Below, piece by piece: positions 1 through 27,870 of a stretch of DNA of 64,000 bases. The notes below the pieces were generated by a model, which worked only from the letters and a program-made list of their open reading frames with translations, did not search any database and was not told where the DNA came from. The DNA is from Hydractinia symbiolongicarpus. Its lineage: Eukaryota; Cnidaria; Hydrozoa; Anthoathecata; Hydractiniidae. The stretch spans positions 5,890,001 through 5,954,000 of the forward strand of contig NC_079875.1 in NCBI RefSeq assembly GCF_029227915.1, written 5' to 3'. Each line of letters starts with the position of its first letter. Position 1 is the stretch's first letter. Made by a program: the position numbers and the translations under genes.

Positions 1-3000
1 TAAGAAGGGCTTTTTACTGCTTTTTGCATGCTGAAATAGGAAAATGCAACTTTCAGTTAAGAAAGTTGCAACCTGGAAAAAGGGGAACGTAATGATTTGG
101 CTTGAAGTCTACACCAGACTTAACAATATCTTCATAACAAAATAAAATTTTTAACTGATCTTCATCAGGTAAAATAGATGGGTGTGGCAATATACACTGT
201 GTAAAGAAAGTTGTAACAAACTGTAACAAACCGAATTGTGGGTAAAATGTGTTAATTTTTCTCTTTATTACTGTTGACAAGGCAAGTATTGATAGAAAAG
301 GAAACCATGTCTTGGGGGTACAGTTGTTGATTGCTTCTGCTTTAACTGCCTCCTCAGGAGAAAGAGTCATATCACAAACAATATGGGAAAGGGAAAATCT
401 GAATAAACTTTTCTAAGATATAAAAATATTTGCCTTTTGGTTTTTAAAAGCAAATTGAAAACAAGGATGATTGGAATAAAAGGAAGGATGCAAGAAAAGT
501 TCTATGGATGTCAAGATTCTCAAAACATCAACAAGAGAATTATCACCTATGCCTATACCAACGATGCTGAGCTGTATAGACAGTCTCCTGATGGATTGGA
601 TCTAAAAATAAAATATTTTACCATGACCTTTTACTCAACAAACTTGTTTCTTAATAGTCATTCGAAGAGTTGTTTATTTTCATCACCAACCTTACTTATC
701 CAGATGTCAAGTTCTTGCTTCTAATAACAACACAAATATTAATTGAGAAAGAATTCCTCCGCAATGCTGAAAATTCTGTTCAAAGCTCATATTACAAAAA
801 CAATACACCTTTATGACAATTCAATTGTACATGCGTTCCTACGGCTCTCCATCGTTTTACAATATCGAAAAAAAGGAGGTAAAACTCGTGTTTTTATGAG
901 AGTTTGTTAGAGACGAAAGCGTGTTTTCTCCAGTTTTTTAACTTCCGTCGTATCAATTTCTTTCAAATTTTTAGGAAACGTTAATAATAATAAGATACAA
1001 CTTATGTGTACTTTTCATTAAAAACAAAACGTGGCAAGAAAAGTTATCACGAAAAATAGTGTTTTCTCCTTAATAAACTCTTATAAAAGTGTAATGTTTA
1101 CCTCCTCTGATTGCAAAATAAGCTGCGATGGAGTGTTATTTTTTCCGAATTATCGTAAAGGTGTATTAGCCCTAGCTATTAGCTAATTAAATCTTTTTGT
1201 ATTTGGTTTTAATTTAATAGTCTGTTGTATAAAGCTCTCCCCAACTAGCTTTTCGTAGCAGATATACTGAAAACCTTTAGATAAATGCAAGGTGTGTTGG
1301 AGAGTAAAAAACATACTTCTCACCTTAAAACAATAATTCCTTTATCCTCACACCTCGCCTCCAGATGGAAGGTATATATCTGGACCTGAATTCCGATGAA
1401 GACTTTTACCAACCAAGGGATAAATATCCCCAGACAACAAAAATGCTCGAGAATAAACACTTTCTAAAAGTTCTTTTTGCATTTTACGAACAGATTCAAA
1501 ATTATCACACTTTAAATCAGTAAGCACCCGCGCCAACATATCTGCTGCAGCCATAATCAATAATAGTACGGAAAGAATCCAAGCCAAAAGGCGTGAGTCT
1601 TTGACTAATCCTGACGGATGGGAGTTAAAACTATAGCCTAACAGGTTATCAGTAACCACGCAAAACGGAACCTAAATTTCCTTCGCCGGCTGCGGGCCAC
1701 ATATTGTTGGACTACGCATAGAGTGTGAAAATTACGTCACGATTTTGACGTCACAGGCCCCTTAGGTGAGATGGGGAGGGTTGCGGGCCATAGCTATTTG
1801 ATTTTTGACTGACTGAGTGACTGATTAGTCAAAATGAATCAGTCAAAATCTGTAAGCTATAATTTGCAACCCTCTCAGTCTATATGGTAGCGACGTCACA
1901 ACTTTGACGTCAACATCGCTATAGGCGAATTGGAGAGGGCTGTGAACCATGGCTTTTCGCCGTAAAAAAATTACAATTTTTAACGCCCTCCGTTTGCAAC
2001 GCCTTGATCGTCGACATCTTCGCTTGGCTAACATTTTTCGTCAAATTTACACTTAGTCACGCGACTTATCTGACTAACCCTGGATCCGCACCTGACAGTA
2101 GCAAAAATTAACCACAAGTTCTAGCATCTAAAAAATAAGACACTAAAAAGCTGATATTTTAATTTCTGAACTAATATTGAACCACTTGGTTGTTATTGAT
2201 TAATTTCTACATCAATACAGATTGAGTTTTTACTCCATTTAGAATACTACATGTGAATTTAAAAATGCTGCATTATATCATAATTGAGATTTTAATTTTG
2301 AAATTTCGGGATATTTGATGACCCCTACATATTCCTTAGTTTTCCAGGTCTTATTTAAATTACAGGATTTTTCAGTTTATTTGAACCCTGGTTTGCCTGT
2401 GTGCTGCTATAATGGGGAAAATCTTCAAGCTCCAGGACTTTTTGTATATTTTTTTCTTAATTTTTGTACTGTTACCTAAGGCTTTTATGTAGAGAATAGA
2501 GACTGTCAAAGTTAAAATCCACACATAAAATCAGTCCTTTGTAATCGAAAAATAGAAAAAGAAAAATGAATTGAGGTATACCCAATTTTCGCGAAATTGG
2601 TAGTAATAACATTGATAACTTTCCACGCATGTGGTAACAATACTTGGAAAGTTGCTGAAAGTGGAAAACCATGTGATAACAGGTGTGGCTGGTGTCTTGC
2701 TGCATGTTGCTATTTAAGAATGGGTTGCATCAAGTATCACAACTAAGAAATATTGAATGATGATTTTGCAATGAAATATGTAAGCCCATGCCTTTTTATT
2801 TGTTCTGAAAAATTTCAAATAATTAATTTTAAGAAAAGAGGACAATTTTTTTCAAGCAATTTAGAATTTGGTCAGGTCTCAAATTGCATTTTTATAAGTA
2901 AGGCGCATATTTTCTAGTTGCTATGAAGAGTTACTTACAAAGTTTCTACTTCGTCAAGTTTTTTATTAGTTTTTTATCATATTTATTAGAATCAATAAAT

Positions 3001-3741
3001 TTTATGGTGCATTATGTGGCAGTTTGTATGGTAAATATTTCTTCAGTAGGGGAATATTTTATGATGTCGTCACTATTAGTTTAAATGTTTTTCCTATGTA
3101 AACATGCTGAAACATTTTCAATTTCAAAAGGAAATATTTTTATAGACAAATTTTATTGTTTACATTTTCAGTGGTGAGTTATTTCAGCTCTGGCATTTGC
3201 ACGACAGGAAAAAATAGGAGGGGGTGGATGCAAGTAATCAGTCCATTAGACTTTAAATAATTTAAATAAATCAGAAGGCATCAACTCTAAAGTTTAAAAC
3301 CTCAAGAAATCCACAGAAGACCTTTCTTCACCAAATTCTAGATCTTACCGCTAAAAAGTAAACAAATAATGTCACGCTGAAATTTATCTATCAATGAAGG
3401 CAGAAAAGACACACTATAACGAATATAACTTAGTAACGGATATTTCAGTGAAAGTATGTATATTAGAATCAATGTACATGCAGAAATTACAGGTGTTATA
3501 ACAATAGATAAACTACTTCATGACAAACTCCATAATTAAAAAATTGCAGAAAGATCATTTTTTTTGTAAAAAAAGCACTGATAATACAGCTTTTGTAGCT
3601 AAAATCATGTTCTACGTCTTTTTATAGTTTAAAAATTTTGTTTTAATAGGAAAGAAATTTTCTAAAATAAAGGTTGAAAAGTTTTATCGCCGCTTAAACT
3701 AGCATTATAGTATTAAGTTGAAAAAGATCTCAGTTTATGAT
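1..3741. other. intergenic, repeat-rich, no supported gene
   Basis: No spliced or single-exon gene can be supported here. A 105-codon open frame on the minus strand (53-370) and a 103-codon frame on the minus strand (1348-1659) look less random than their surroundings: each has a mixed, protein-like composition. I cannot assign either to a family, and neither has a convincing start context or flanking exons. They may be remnants of transposon-encoded proteins. The remainder is AT-rich and holds the fold-back listed separately at 1730-1915. Confidence 0.5.
1730..1915. repeat. fold-back repeat with TGACGTCA octamers
   Basis: The inner arms GAGGGTTGC (1776-1784) and GCAACCCTC (1866-1874), helped by TTTTTGACTGA against TCAGTCAAAA, make an imperfect hairpin of about 100 bases. 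Outside them both sides carry paired CRE-type octamers: TGACGTCA at 1746-1753 and 1905-1912, with degenerate partners near 1733 and 1891. The symmetric arrangement suggests a foldback or MITE-like element. Confidence 0.55.
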
Positions 3742-4161
3742 TTACTTCGACTGTATAATGCTAAGAATATTTGCTTCTGTTAGTTCATCATAGTCGTTTA
3801 TTGATGTGTTCTTTTTGAATTCCTTACATTTCGCTTTGACTTCATTCAGAGTGCCAGATATAAGCATTTTTTCTTTTCCAGGTGCATGGTTGTCATCAGA
3901 GAACGAAATCAACAGCGTTTCTCTACGATTACCATCGGCTCCCAAACTATAATCTACGTCATAGAATATGTAACTAACTCTGTTCTTTGGAACATCACGT
4001 AGAAAGTCTTCGTGAGTGGCGCCCTCTTCTGCCATTTTGTCAACAACAACACTCTTGTATTTGTCATCGAATTTGAAAATTAAATACCTATACTTCTTAG
4101 CTGTTCTAAACTTGTTGTACATATCAACAGCCTCTGCGCTCACAGAAACTCCAGAAGACAT
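3742..4161 (-). CDS. ADF/cofilin-family actin-depolymerising protein
   Basis: Predicted 139-residue protein that fills one ADF-homology domain, the usual length for small ADF/cofilins. Known family role: cytosolic binding and severing of ADP-actin filaments. Visible landmarks are the N-terminal MSSGVSVS segment with the regulatory serines next to the start, the central SYIFYDVDYS strand region (cofilin ALYDATY region), and the actin-binding helix region APGKEKMLISGTLNEVKAKCKEF, written here only as an alignment landmark around residues 93-115. Cofilins usually have a tryptophan or other aromatic in the LVFIFW position; here it reads LISFSD. The whole frame lies in a single exon, whereas animal cofilin genes commonly have an intron just after the ATG, so a retrocopy or intron loss is possible. 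The start is the only in-frame ATG that gives the complete fold. Confident of the family; the exact orthologue is not resolved. Confidence 0.9.
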   Translation of the reverse strand: MSSGVSVSAEAVDMYNKFRTAKKYRYLIFKFDDKYKSVVVDKMAEEGATHEDFLRDVPKNRVSYIFYDVDYSLGADGNRRETLLISFSDDNHAPGKEKMLISGTLNEVKAKCKEFKKNTSINDYDELTEANILSIIQSK

Positions 4162-4211
4162 ATTTTTGGTATTTAATATTCACTGCCCGGTGGCTTCAAC
4201 GTTAACTTGAA

Positions 4212-7200
4212 GAGAGGGAGAAGATAGGACGGTTCGGCGACTTGAACTGCGTTCAACGGAACAATGACGTAATTCAGAAACCACCCTCTTTGGCCATATT
4301 TGCATGGTTTTGTTTTTCAATAAATAAAGAAAATTAATGAGCCTTACAACTTAGATTCTCCACCGTTAAGCTTATTTGTGGAAAAAGACCCCCTTATATT
4401 GATCAAGAGCATAATAATCTCTAGGGCGAAGGGAATGACAAAAACATCTGGTTTCTGTATGCAAAGATCACTTTGTAACTTCAGAACTAAATTAAATGTG
4501 TACTTTGTCATATATATTTTAGTAATATTCAAAAATTTTTTAGTTATGCTATTAACTTAGTTGCTTACGAATTTTTAGCAATTTTAGAACTTTTTTTAGC
4601 ATGGTTTTTGCCAATTCTAATGAGAACCATGCATGTCGACTTAGTTCGAACCATATAAGGCAAACGTATTCGGAGTACCGGCGTAATAAAATACGGAACA
4701 AAATTTTTTAAAAAAGTCACAAGCATGAACGACAACCTCACCCCAATGCCTAATAATGTTTTGCATTGTTGGGACGACATTCTTTTCTGTGTCTGGTAGG
4801 TATCAACTTAGCACAAACAAATTAAAAAAATGGTGTCTGAACTATCAAATCATTGTCGGTAGTGATAGTCGTAACTTTTTTGCCCCAAGCGTAAGTGGTA
4901 GAGAGGAGGTTTAACTTTTTTCTCCCTATTAAATATCTTGTTGTTTTGAGAAGGTTGATTGTACTCGAAAAAATCCATAACATGCAACATCAATACCCTT
5001 CTGCTTCAGGGTTTTTTGTATTTTTGATATGAGAGAAGACGACGAATTGTATTTTGCCGAGAGCTTTCTTGTTTTGCCTAGGGGTTTTTTGTTTGCCGTG
5101 ACACTTGTGGGCCACCGTACCAATGCTTTATATTCCTAACGCTAAATTTAGTCCAAAACGACATAATAAATTTTCGCTGTCTTCTCTTATATTAAAAAGG
5201 CAAAGTTTGTGACAGCGGACTAACCAATACATCGTATGACCTATCTATTCCCAGAGCTCTTTGAGATTAAAACCTCGAACATACTCTTGAGTTGATCTCA
5301 AAAAGCTCTGGGGTCAAGAATGTAGTATGACCACTCAGCATGTCTTTTTTAGGGTAAATCAAGCGATTTTGCATGCAGCGCTGCGTTCTTACTTCTCCCA
5401 GTGCACGTACTTACTGGGTGCGTTGAACCTGTTGATCTTTCATGTAAGCCGCCAATCCCATTTACACACACCCAAAACCAAACACACACTTCGTTGGAAA
5501 AAGACAAAATAAATAAGAGTTTAGCCTCCCTTAAAAAAGCGCACAACGTACGGTAGTCCAAATAGTGTTAAAAGTCTGAAGGTAGAGTTGCTTGATGACC
5601 TTAATGCTTCACCTAGCCCTTCGCAGCTTCCAACGACCCCATCTTAGAGAGTTTTGCAAATGTATGTGAAGATTCCTCAGCACCTCCGTCTTGCTTCTGT
5701 GATTTACTTTCAAACAATTTTGCCACAAAAATGCAGACACACTCTGGTGACGATGTTGCTACTACAATTGCGCATGCGCGTGAAGCGACTTTTTCTCAAT
5801 TTTGAGATGATAAAAAACTTCTGCAATTATTTTAAAACAGGGGGAGGTCTTCGTAGAAACAAAACAGCAACAAACAGCTCTATAAGTAAAAACGGTGAAG
5901 CACGAAATATTCCAGTTTGTTAGTGCTTGTATTCCTCAAAAGGTCTATGCTATTAACGTAAATAATTCAATATTTACAAGCTATAAAATATACTACATAT
6001 AAAATTGCAAATCTATTAGTATTTTGCGGTGTTCACTGAACATCATTTTCAACTATTTTGGGCACAGACATTCTGACAAATCATAGGTTATGAAAAAGTA
6101 AGTTATACAAACTTATTGATAGAACAGGTAAAAATCGCGACTATTTCCAGACAATATTTTTAAACTTCCTGAAATTACTGACAGAATAGGCACCCTGGTT
6201 GTGTAACACAAATTCAAACTCAGTTGCTGGGCATAAAATGCTGGAAAAGAATCCAAAACATCAAGATGTATCGTGAGAAGGATGTAGGAGAGCACGCCAA
6301 TTAAACAAGTGCTAATAATTAAGTATAGATATAAATTCACACTCATAAGTAAAAACAAATATAAACGTCAAAAGTATAAAATATTGTGCATTATGTTTGT
6401 ATGTTATACATTTTATGTATAGTTACACATTTATATATATCGTGCGTATTTGGCGCCGTTTATATGAAAGGCTCGTTCCAACTGAAGCGAAATCTTAAGC
6501 TGTAATTGTATCCGTGTACTCACTGCACTCATAACATCGCAGCGGAGCATATTGTCGGGCCGCAGCTTTTTTATACGCCGGCCGTATAATAACTGTTTGC
6601 GCGCTTGCTCAGTTTCGTTTCAGTCTGTTTACATTACACATGCGTAGTGAAATTTTATTACTGTAAAAAAAAGTTCAGACAGAAGTGAGTTTTGACTTCA
6701 TTGGACCCAAAAACAAACTTTCAATAAAAATCGAAGAGATTTCATTTTTGCTTTACGCAAAGTGAAACTGTTTATGTAAACAATTTAAAGTCAAAACAGT
6801 CGAAAGCGTTACTCCAAAGGTTAGAAAATTAGTAAAAATCAGATGAAAATTAAGGGCATGATAGAAGGTGTAGATAACCCAATGTCAAACACGCTTTCAG
6901 TAAATAATTTTAAGCTAATAGAAAATGTTTTCACTTAAAAATTATCTAGCATTAAGAATTCTTCGGAGTAGTTACGTAGTTACATATTTACATATTTACC
7001 CGCTACATATTTTTTGTCAAAGGTAGGCGAGGCTGTAATATTTGCCTCGCTTAGTCATGACTTGCAATTAGACCGTGTTATATGAAAATCCGCTTAAATC
7101 AAACTTGTTCGCAGATATCACACCTGCCTATTATTCGTCTTCAGATTTTCACGAAACTCTTTTACGTTTCTAAAAATTGGTTTGTTTGTTTGACAGGTGA

Positions 7201-7378
7201 CAGCAGTGATGAAATGTGACAGGTGACCAACAGTGATGAAATGTTTGATATAAACTGACTTCGTCAATAAAATTATTCGTGAATTACTAATTATATGCAA
7301 ATACAAAATAATATAAAAATATAAATCATTACGTAGAACAAAAACAAAATCCAAAAATACTATATTACTAAAAATCAC
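4212..7378. other. intergenic, no supported gene
   Basis: Short AT-rich frames only; none has recognisable domains or splice partners. It contains one copy of a small fold-back repeat (5244-5322). The 3' end of the PSTPIP1-like gene begins at 7379 on the minus strand. Confidence 0.5.
5244..5322. repeat. short palindromic MITE-like repeat, copy 1
   Basis: Arms CCCAGAGCTCTTTGAGAT and the inverse ATCTCAAAAAGCTCTGGGG flank a short loop, and the unit ends in TCAAGAATG. Related units occur at 25951-26022 and at the ends of the insertion at 54059-54440, so this is a dispersed family. Confidence 0.65.
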
Positions 7379-22534
<15,156 letters not shown>

Positions 22535-25450
22535 GTTACTACCCACCAAATATAATGTTCAAATCGGACACTGTATTTTTTCTAAAATATACATAGTGCA
22601 GGGGTTAAACATAATATTATGATCCATTCTTTAATATTTCTATTGGAACTTCAAAAGAGATCTAAGAACTGATAAACTTTTTTTTTAAGTTCATTTTTTT
22701 TATTATTTATCCACAAATAATATAATAAAAATATTTGAGTGTTAACAAATCCACTACATATGCTCTTTCGCTTGTGTGAATGGCTTTGACAAAAATTATT
22801 AAGGACAACAAGGCCAGTTTCAAAACCAAATCAAAAGTAGGAGTAAGAGTTTGGTTGCTCATTTGAATTTGATTTAACTGAAAATGATGTCACCTGTTTG
22901 GGTTGCAAAGTTTGCAAAAGGTGGGAGATCGTTTTGGGCTTGCAATTATAATGCGTTCAAAAATACAGCATTTGCAAGTATTGATGAAATGCTTAGCCAA
23001 TAGTACAATTAGTATTAGTCAAAACGACTGCCCCTACTAACTGAAGCTTAGAACGAAGTTACACCCAAAGCCCACAAAACCAACAGGAACATGTTGGATA
23101 TATCATAAAACCCAAGTAATACTTGTTGTGTTAAAAAATTATGGTGTCTATGTTCAGTCATGTTCAATCCCTTTCACACACAGATTCCCAGCCAAAACAG
23201 AAAGCTAAACTGGTTGGTTTCATTAGAAAATGGAAACATGCCACATATCCTGTGCATATGACACACCAGTTTGCTGGTTAAGTTAATCTTTCCAGCAGTA
23301 TCTTCACAGCCCTCTTAAATCTATTTGTCATATTCAAGAGTTTACTTGGACCATGGCAAAGCTACAGTTTTTTCTTGATGAAAGTCTTGGTGCACAAGGC
23401 AGCATTATGATCAATACAAAAAAATTAAAGCTGCAGTTGTCAATGACAATAAAAAAACATGTGTATTAAGGTGTTCATACTTTCATACTAAACATGTGTA
23501 TTAACGTTATCTCAAATTATTATAAAGAGGCAATTAAAAATATTTCTTCCTGTATGGAGTTAAAGGTGGAAGCACACACATTTTTTACAAATTTAGTGTC
23601 GCTTTTAGATGTGAAAATTTGGCGAAAAACAGGAAATCACTTCAGTGATGCACTCATTTAAGCATTTTCTGTTATTTTTAGCAACCTTCTGGAAAACGGT
23701 TGCAAGTGCAAAATATAATCAGGGACAGACTAATTTAAAAACTTAATCCTACTGGTTGGAAATAATGCTTACCATCATTCTGACAGCGATTAGAAATATG
23801 GAAATAAATTTTTGATGATTTAGCCATTCTTTAGGAATGTCGTAATGTACTGATGGCAAGTAGCTCAGAAACTATGATATGTAGTCTATAGATTAGGCTA
23901 GATTGCTTTCTCGTCATAAAAATATAAATATATGCATTGTTGGACGTGGTGTGTGTGAAAATGAGGCACATATCATTGAAAGCAAGTATGAACACCTTGC
24001 GGTAGCATAAATGGTTTTTTTTAAGATGCTTAAGTTTTGAATAGGCTGGTCCATGGGCTTCTCACTTACATTATTTTGGCTGTACAAGATCTAGGGAATA
24101 TAAACAGCAGGTGTTACATTGAAACTTATCTACACGGAACTTGTAAACAGATGCAACTATATCTGTAATTGCTTTGAACATCTTTTATGAAACCAAGGAA
24201 AACATTGACGCCAGGAAGGATAGTTTTGATAGAAGTTTTCTAATTTTGACTGAAATTGAGATAGCATGACGGCAGTTTGCTGTGTGAACTGTGAAGAGGA
24301 GAAAAAAGGAAGAGAGAGAAAAGAGGGAAAAGAGGGAAAAGAGGAAAGAGAGAGGAAGAGAGAGGAAGAGAGAGGCAGAGACGTGAGGGGTGAAAAGTAG
24401 CTAAACTTAAATTTCGTTAACGAGTTATTTTAGCATTTAGGTTGCAATATAATTTATAATATAGGATGCGTCATTTGGAAAATATTGATAAGGTGAGTAG
24501 GTCCAGAAAGAAACTGCATGTCTTCTCCATACTTTCACGTCATTTCACGTCACTACTTCATCTTGCAGACATATCTTGCGAAAAAGGTCACCGAAAGCGC
24601 AGCGCATTTGCCAGTGATCCGGTTTGCGCAAGGATTGTGTTTTTAAATCGAGCTAATTACTGTCAACATGTCGTCGTTATCAACTTTTTGTTTCGAAACG
24701 AAACTAACTTAACACTATTTTTTTTTGTTGAATTGACGAAACTACGAAATGAAAGGTGCACTAAATCAAATCGAAACTACACAAAGTTCAAAGTACTGTC
24801 TAAATTTATAATATGTCACGAAGCAAATGTATACGTTTTTGTTCTAAAACTCCGCCCTTTAATAATAGACACCGCCCTTGTAATGAAGGCTACAACCGAT
24901 AATAAACGCTGCCCATTAAACAACACCACTGCGCACTCAAAAAATGTTTAGTTTTTAAGATTTGAATAAAAGACTAAAACTTCCCTAAAAGTATTATTTA
25001 TGAATTTATATTAAGAAAACCCTAAGCATAAACGTAAAAGAGCTTTTGGGACGAGGTTGCCGAGACGTACTTTCGCAACCTTGTCCCCAGGGTATTGTGG
25101 CCCCCTGAGCCGAAGGCAAAATGCTCTGGGAGATTGATACTTTTGCCACAACGCTTTCTTACAAAAGTTTGCAAAGTTTTCTGAAACTGCTAGCATTTAT
25201 CTCTGAGATTTGCATATATATTGGTAAGTTGGGAATTCGTGTGGGTGTAACACGGTTCTAATTTTGCTCGTGAAGTAGTATCTCTATCATTTTGAATGTC
25301 AGAAACACAAAATTGTTATCGATACTCACGGGAACATTACTTTTTCAAAGTGGTACAGCGGGCCCATTTTAAGCTCGTAAAAAATGTGTCGAGGCATGGT
25401 TCATTGATAAATTAATGAGATTTTTATATACATTAAATTAATTTTTATCA
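22535..25450. other. intergenic upstream of the PSTPIP1-like gene
   Basis: No supported gene. A 161-codon open frame on the plus strand (24466-24951) has no recognisable domain, no repeats and no visible splice partner, and may be chance. A purine-rich GGAAGAGAGA-type simple repeat occupies 24295-24375. 25036-25098 contains the hairpin TTGGGACGAGGTTGC / GCAACCTTGTCCCCAGGG. 5' untranslated exons and the promoter of the PSTPIP1-like gene must lie somewhere here but cannot be pinned down. Confidence 0.45.
24295..24375 (+). repeat. GA-rich simple repeat
   Basis: About 80 bases of pure purine on the plus strand, built from AAGAGGGAAAAGAGG and GGAAGAGAGA units. It could adopt triplex structure. 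No coding frame. Confidence 0.85.
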
Positions 25451-25479
25451 GTGTTGGAGCAAAACTAGCCTTAAAGATT

Positions 25480-25880
25480 TCTTCTGGCACTACTAATGTT
25501 AATCCATCTGTTCGCAGACACTATTGTAATTAGTTTACAAAACTTAATAAAGCTACAGGCTAAGACGGAATTAATTCGCGATTGCTAAAAGCATGTTGGT
25601 CAGTTTTAAGTATTTATTTATCAAATTGTCACCCTATATTTCCATTATTCAAATTTCTATGAATTTTTTTGAAAATTTTGTGCATGAGCAACTTTCCAAT
25701 TTTATTTCTGAGCAATAACAAACAGTCCAGATTTCGAAAACACTTTTCCACAGAAACTGCAGTAGTCGATGTCTCTGATTTTATTCTTACTGAGCTCGAC
25801 CAACAAAACTTTGTTTGTGCTGTGCTCATTGACCATAAAAAAGCTTTTGACACTGTTAATCACAAAATTTAGTTATAAAA
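25480..25880 (+). pseudogene. LINE reverse transcriptase fragment
   Basis: The plus-strand translation gives LNKATG then a stop, DGINSRLLKACW, then SRFRKHFSTETAVVDVSDFI, VCAVLIDHKKAFDTVNHKI. These are RT blocks 0 to A of a CR1/Jockey-type LINE, with the motif A aspartate in LIDHKKAFD. Frame changes and stops occur between the blocks, and the element ends abruptly after motif A, where a palindromic repeat (25951-26022) follows. A relic only. Confidence 0.8.
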
Positions 25881-25950
25881 AAATATGGTATTTTTGCATC
25901 AAAGATATGCTGCGTTTGTCTAGTTTGAGTCCTACATATTGGGCCAAATG

Positions 25951-26022
25951 CCATTCTTATCCCCAGATCTCTTTGAGAATAAAACCTAGGCTTATCACAA
26001 AGAGCTCAGGGGTCGAGAATGA
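25951..26022. repeat. short palindromic MITE-like repeat, copy 2
   Basis: CATTCTTATCCCCAGATCTC and TTTGAGAATAAAACCT are followed by the inverse CAAAGAGCTCAGGGGTCGAG and AATG. It is the same design as 5244-5322, inserted directly after the LINE relic. Confidence 0.65.
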
Positions 26023-26348
26023 CCAAATTTTGTAAACGTCATAATATCAGATCTGCTTCACCCGCTAAAAATCAAGTTGAGCTCATATGAAAGATCTTTG
26101 AAAGCTCTCAAGAAATCTTTTTATTTTTTTAAAAAGTCTTATCTGTTATCGAGATATTTGTCCCAAAAGTTGAGCTAATTATGCGAAATTTTAACTCTAT
26201 ATGGCTTGTCAAAACTGTTACATTACATAGTTTAGAAGTATCATGTAAATATTATATTTCTGATCAGTCAAGAAGAAGTCGAGAAGTGGATAAAAAGAAG
26301 TTCCTGCTTGTTTACAAGAACAATCGCTTGCAACCTCGCCTAGAACTT

Positions 26349-26409
26349 GTTAGGCTTTTACAGGTGGACGACCTGAAGGTCTCAGGCCGTCCAAATGTAA
26401 AAGCCTAAC
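26349..26409. repeat. near-perfect 61-base hairpin
   Basis: GTTAGGCTTTTACA (26349-26362) pairs with TGTAAAAGCCTAAC (26396-26409), and the interior GGACGACCTGA pairs with TCAGGCCGTCC with one mismatch, leaving a loop of about 5 bases. The arms are far too symmetric for chance. It could be a foldback transposon or a small-RNA precursor. Confidence 0.75.
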
Positions 26410-27492
26410 CCGCCTGTTGATGAGGTTAAATCGCTTGATGTAAATAAATGTTCAGGAAAGAAATAAAAATGTAAAAACTTTATAGAGGTCTACTATTATG
26501 CTTTAAACACTCGTGCAGGACATGAAAAAATGCCTGATTTATGGAGTGTACTCTTTGGAGAGGTTTTGTTATAAGATTTTCCTATAAGTCCCTCTAGAAA
26601 AGTCCGCCTTAGCGGATGTTTAAAGCCAAACTCTTTACTTTATCAATTCTCCACAAATTCGGCAAGGCTAAAGTTTTCTGCGTTGATTTAGCAGCAAGAA
26701 AATTATACATGAATTTTTGGGGTGTTTTTCAAAAAACAATTGTCTAGGAATTTTTGTCTCATTGCAAACAATTTGTTATTAAAAGAAAAAAAAACAGATT
26801 AGTTTATTATTATTATTTTTAGGGACAAACGCAAACAAGACGTATGATATACGTAAACAACCTCGCGAATAAAGTTTACAAAAAGCTGTCTATTAAATTG
26901 TGATTTCTGTTACGAAGTTAGACACGACATATTTTGCTATTCAGATGGGCGATAACATTTCTTGTGGACTACGCAGTTATTTTTCGAAATTGATTTGTGA
27001 GATCTTCTTGAACGGAAAATTCCTCGAAATTTCAATTTTCGTTGGGTCAGTCTGGGGTAAACCGACTGACAGAAAGAAGAAAGCGAGAACGAGAAATTCT
27101 TTTCGCTACAAAAAGAATTTCGTTCTCGTAATTATTTATATATGGTGGAGCGTCTTCGTTTTTCTCTTACGTATTGTTGTGGAAATTTTATTTTTCGCAG
27201 ACTACTTTCCAGGCATTTGGGGAGACCTTAATTCTGCCTATATTCACTTTTGAAAACTTTGGTGGAAACACCTTTACTTTACCAGTTAGTTAAATAAAGC
27301 TTGTGAACACTAATCTTATCTTTTTAAAAAATAAACAATATGCAGGCGCTGCATAAACTATCTCGCTATTGAAAATGCACAACTATGAAACATCCACAAT
27401 GCAACCCAATTTTACAATTTCTGCTAATAAAAAATACAGCCTATCATTCATGGTTGAAAGTCGCGCGATTGAAACGTTTATGAGCTTAAACT

Positions 27493-27870
27493 CCATTTAG
27501 GTGACAAAAATCAAAATTTTGATGTCACTATCATATTCAGCATACTTTTTTTGTTAACTGTGCCAATTTTTGTCGAAAATAAAGTATTTTAATTTTCGAA
27601 CCAATTTTGGCCTAAAATGACATTTAGGTGACAAAAAATCAAAATTTTAATGTCACCATGTTCGGCATACTTTTTTTGTTAACTTTGCCAAGTTTTGTCT
27701 AAAATAGTTTTAATTGTTGGACCAATTTGGCCTAAAATGACGTTAGGTGACAAAAATCAAAATTATGGTGTCACTATTATGTTCAGCATACATACTTTTT
27801 TTGTTAACTGTGCCAAGTTTTGTCGAAAACAAATACCAAATTTGGCCTGAAACGTCATTTAGATGACTTC
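27493..27870 (+). repeat. minisatellite of ~120-bp units, array 1
   Basis: Units begin CATTTAGGTGACAAAAATC and contain GATGTCACTATCAT, TTCAGCATACTTTTTTTGTT, AACTGTGCCAA and TTTTGGCCTAAAATGAC. Unit starts near 27493, 27621, 27739 and 27856 give a period of about 117-128 bases. Confidence 0.8.

Noticed and set aside
24466-24951. 161-codon plus-strand open frame
   Set aside because: No domain, repeat, signal or splice support; Lys/Asn/Phe-rich composition follows the base composition. Left as unassigned intergenic sequence.
26900-27253. 117-codon frame in repeat copy 1
   Set aside because: The duplicate at 28.1-28.7 kb is disrupted by deletion and insertion, and no motif is recognisable; not supported as a gene.
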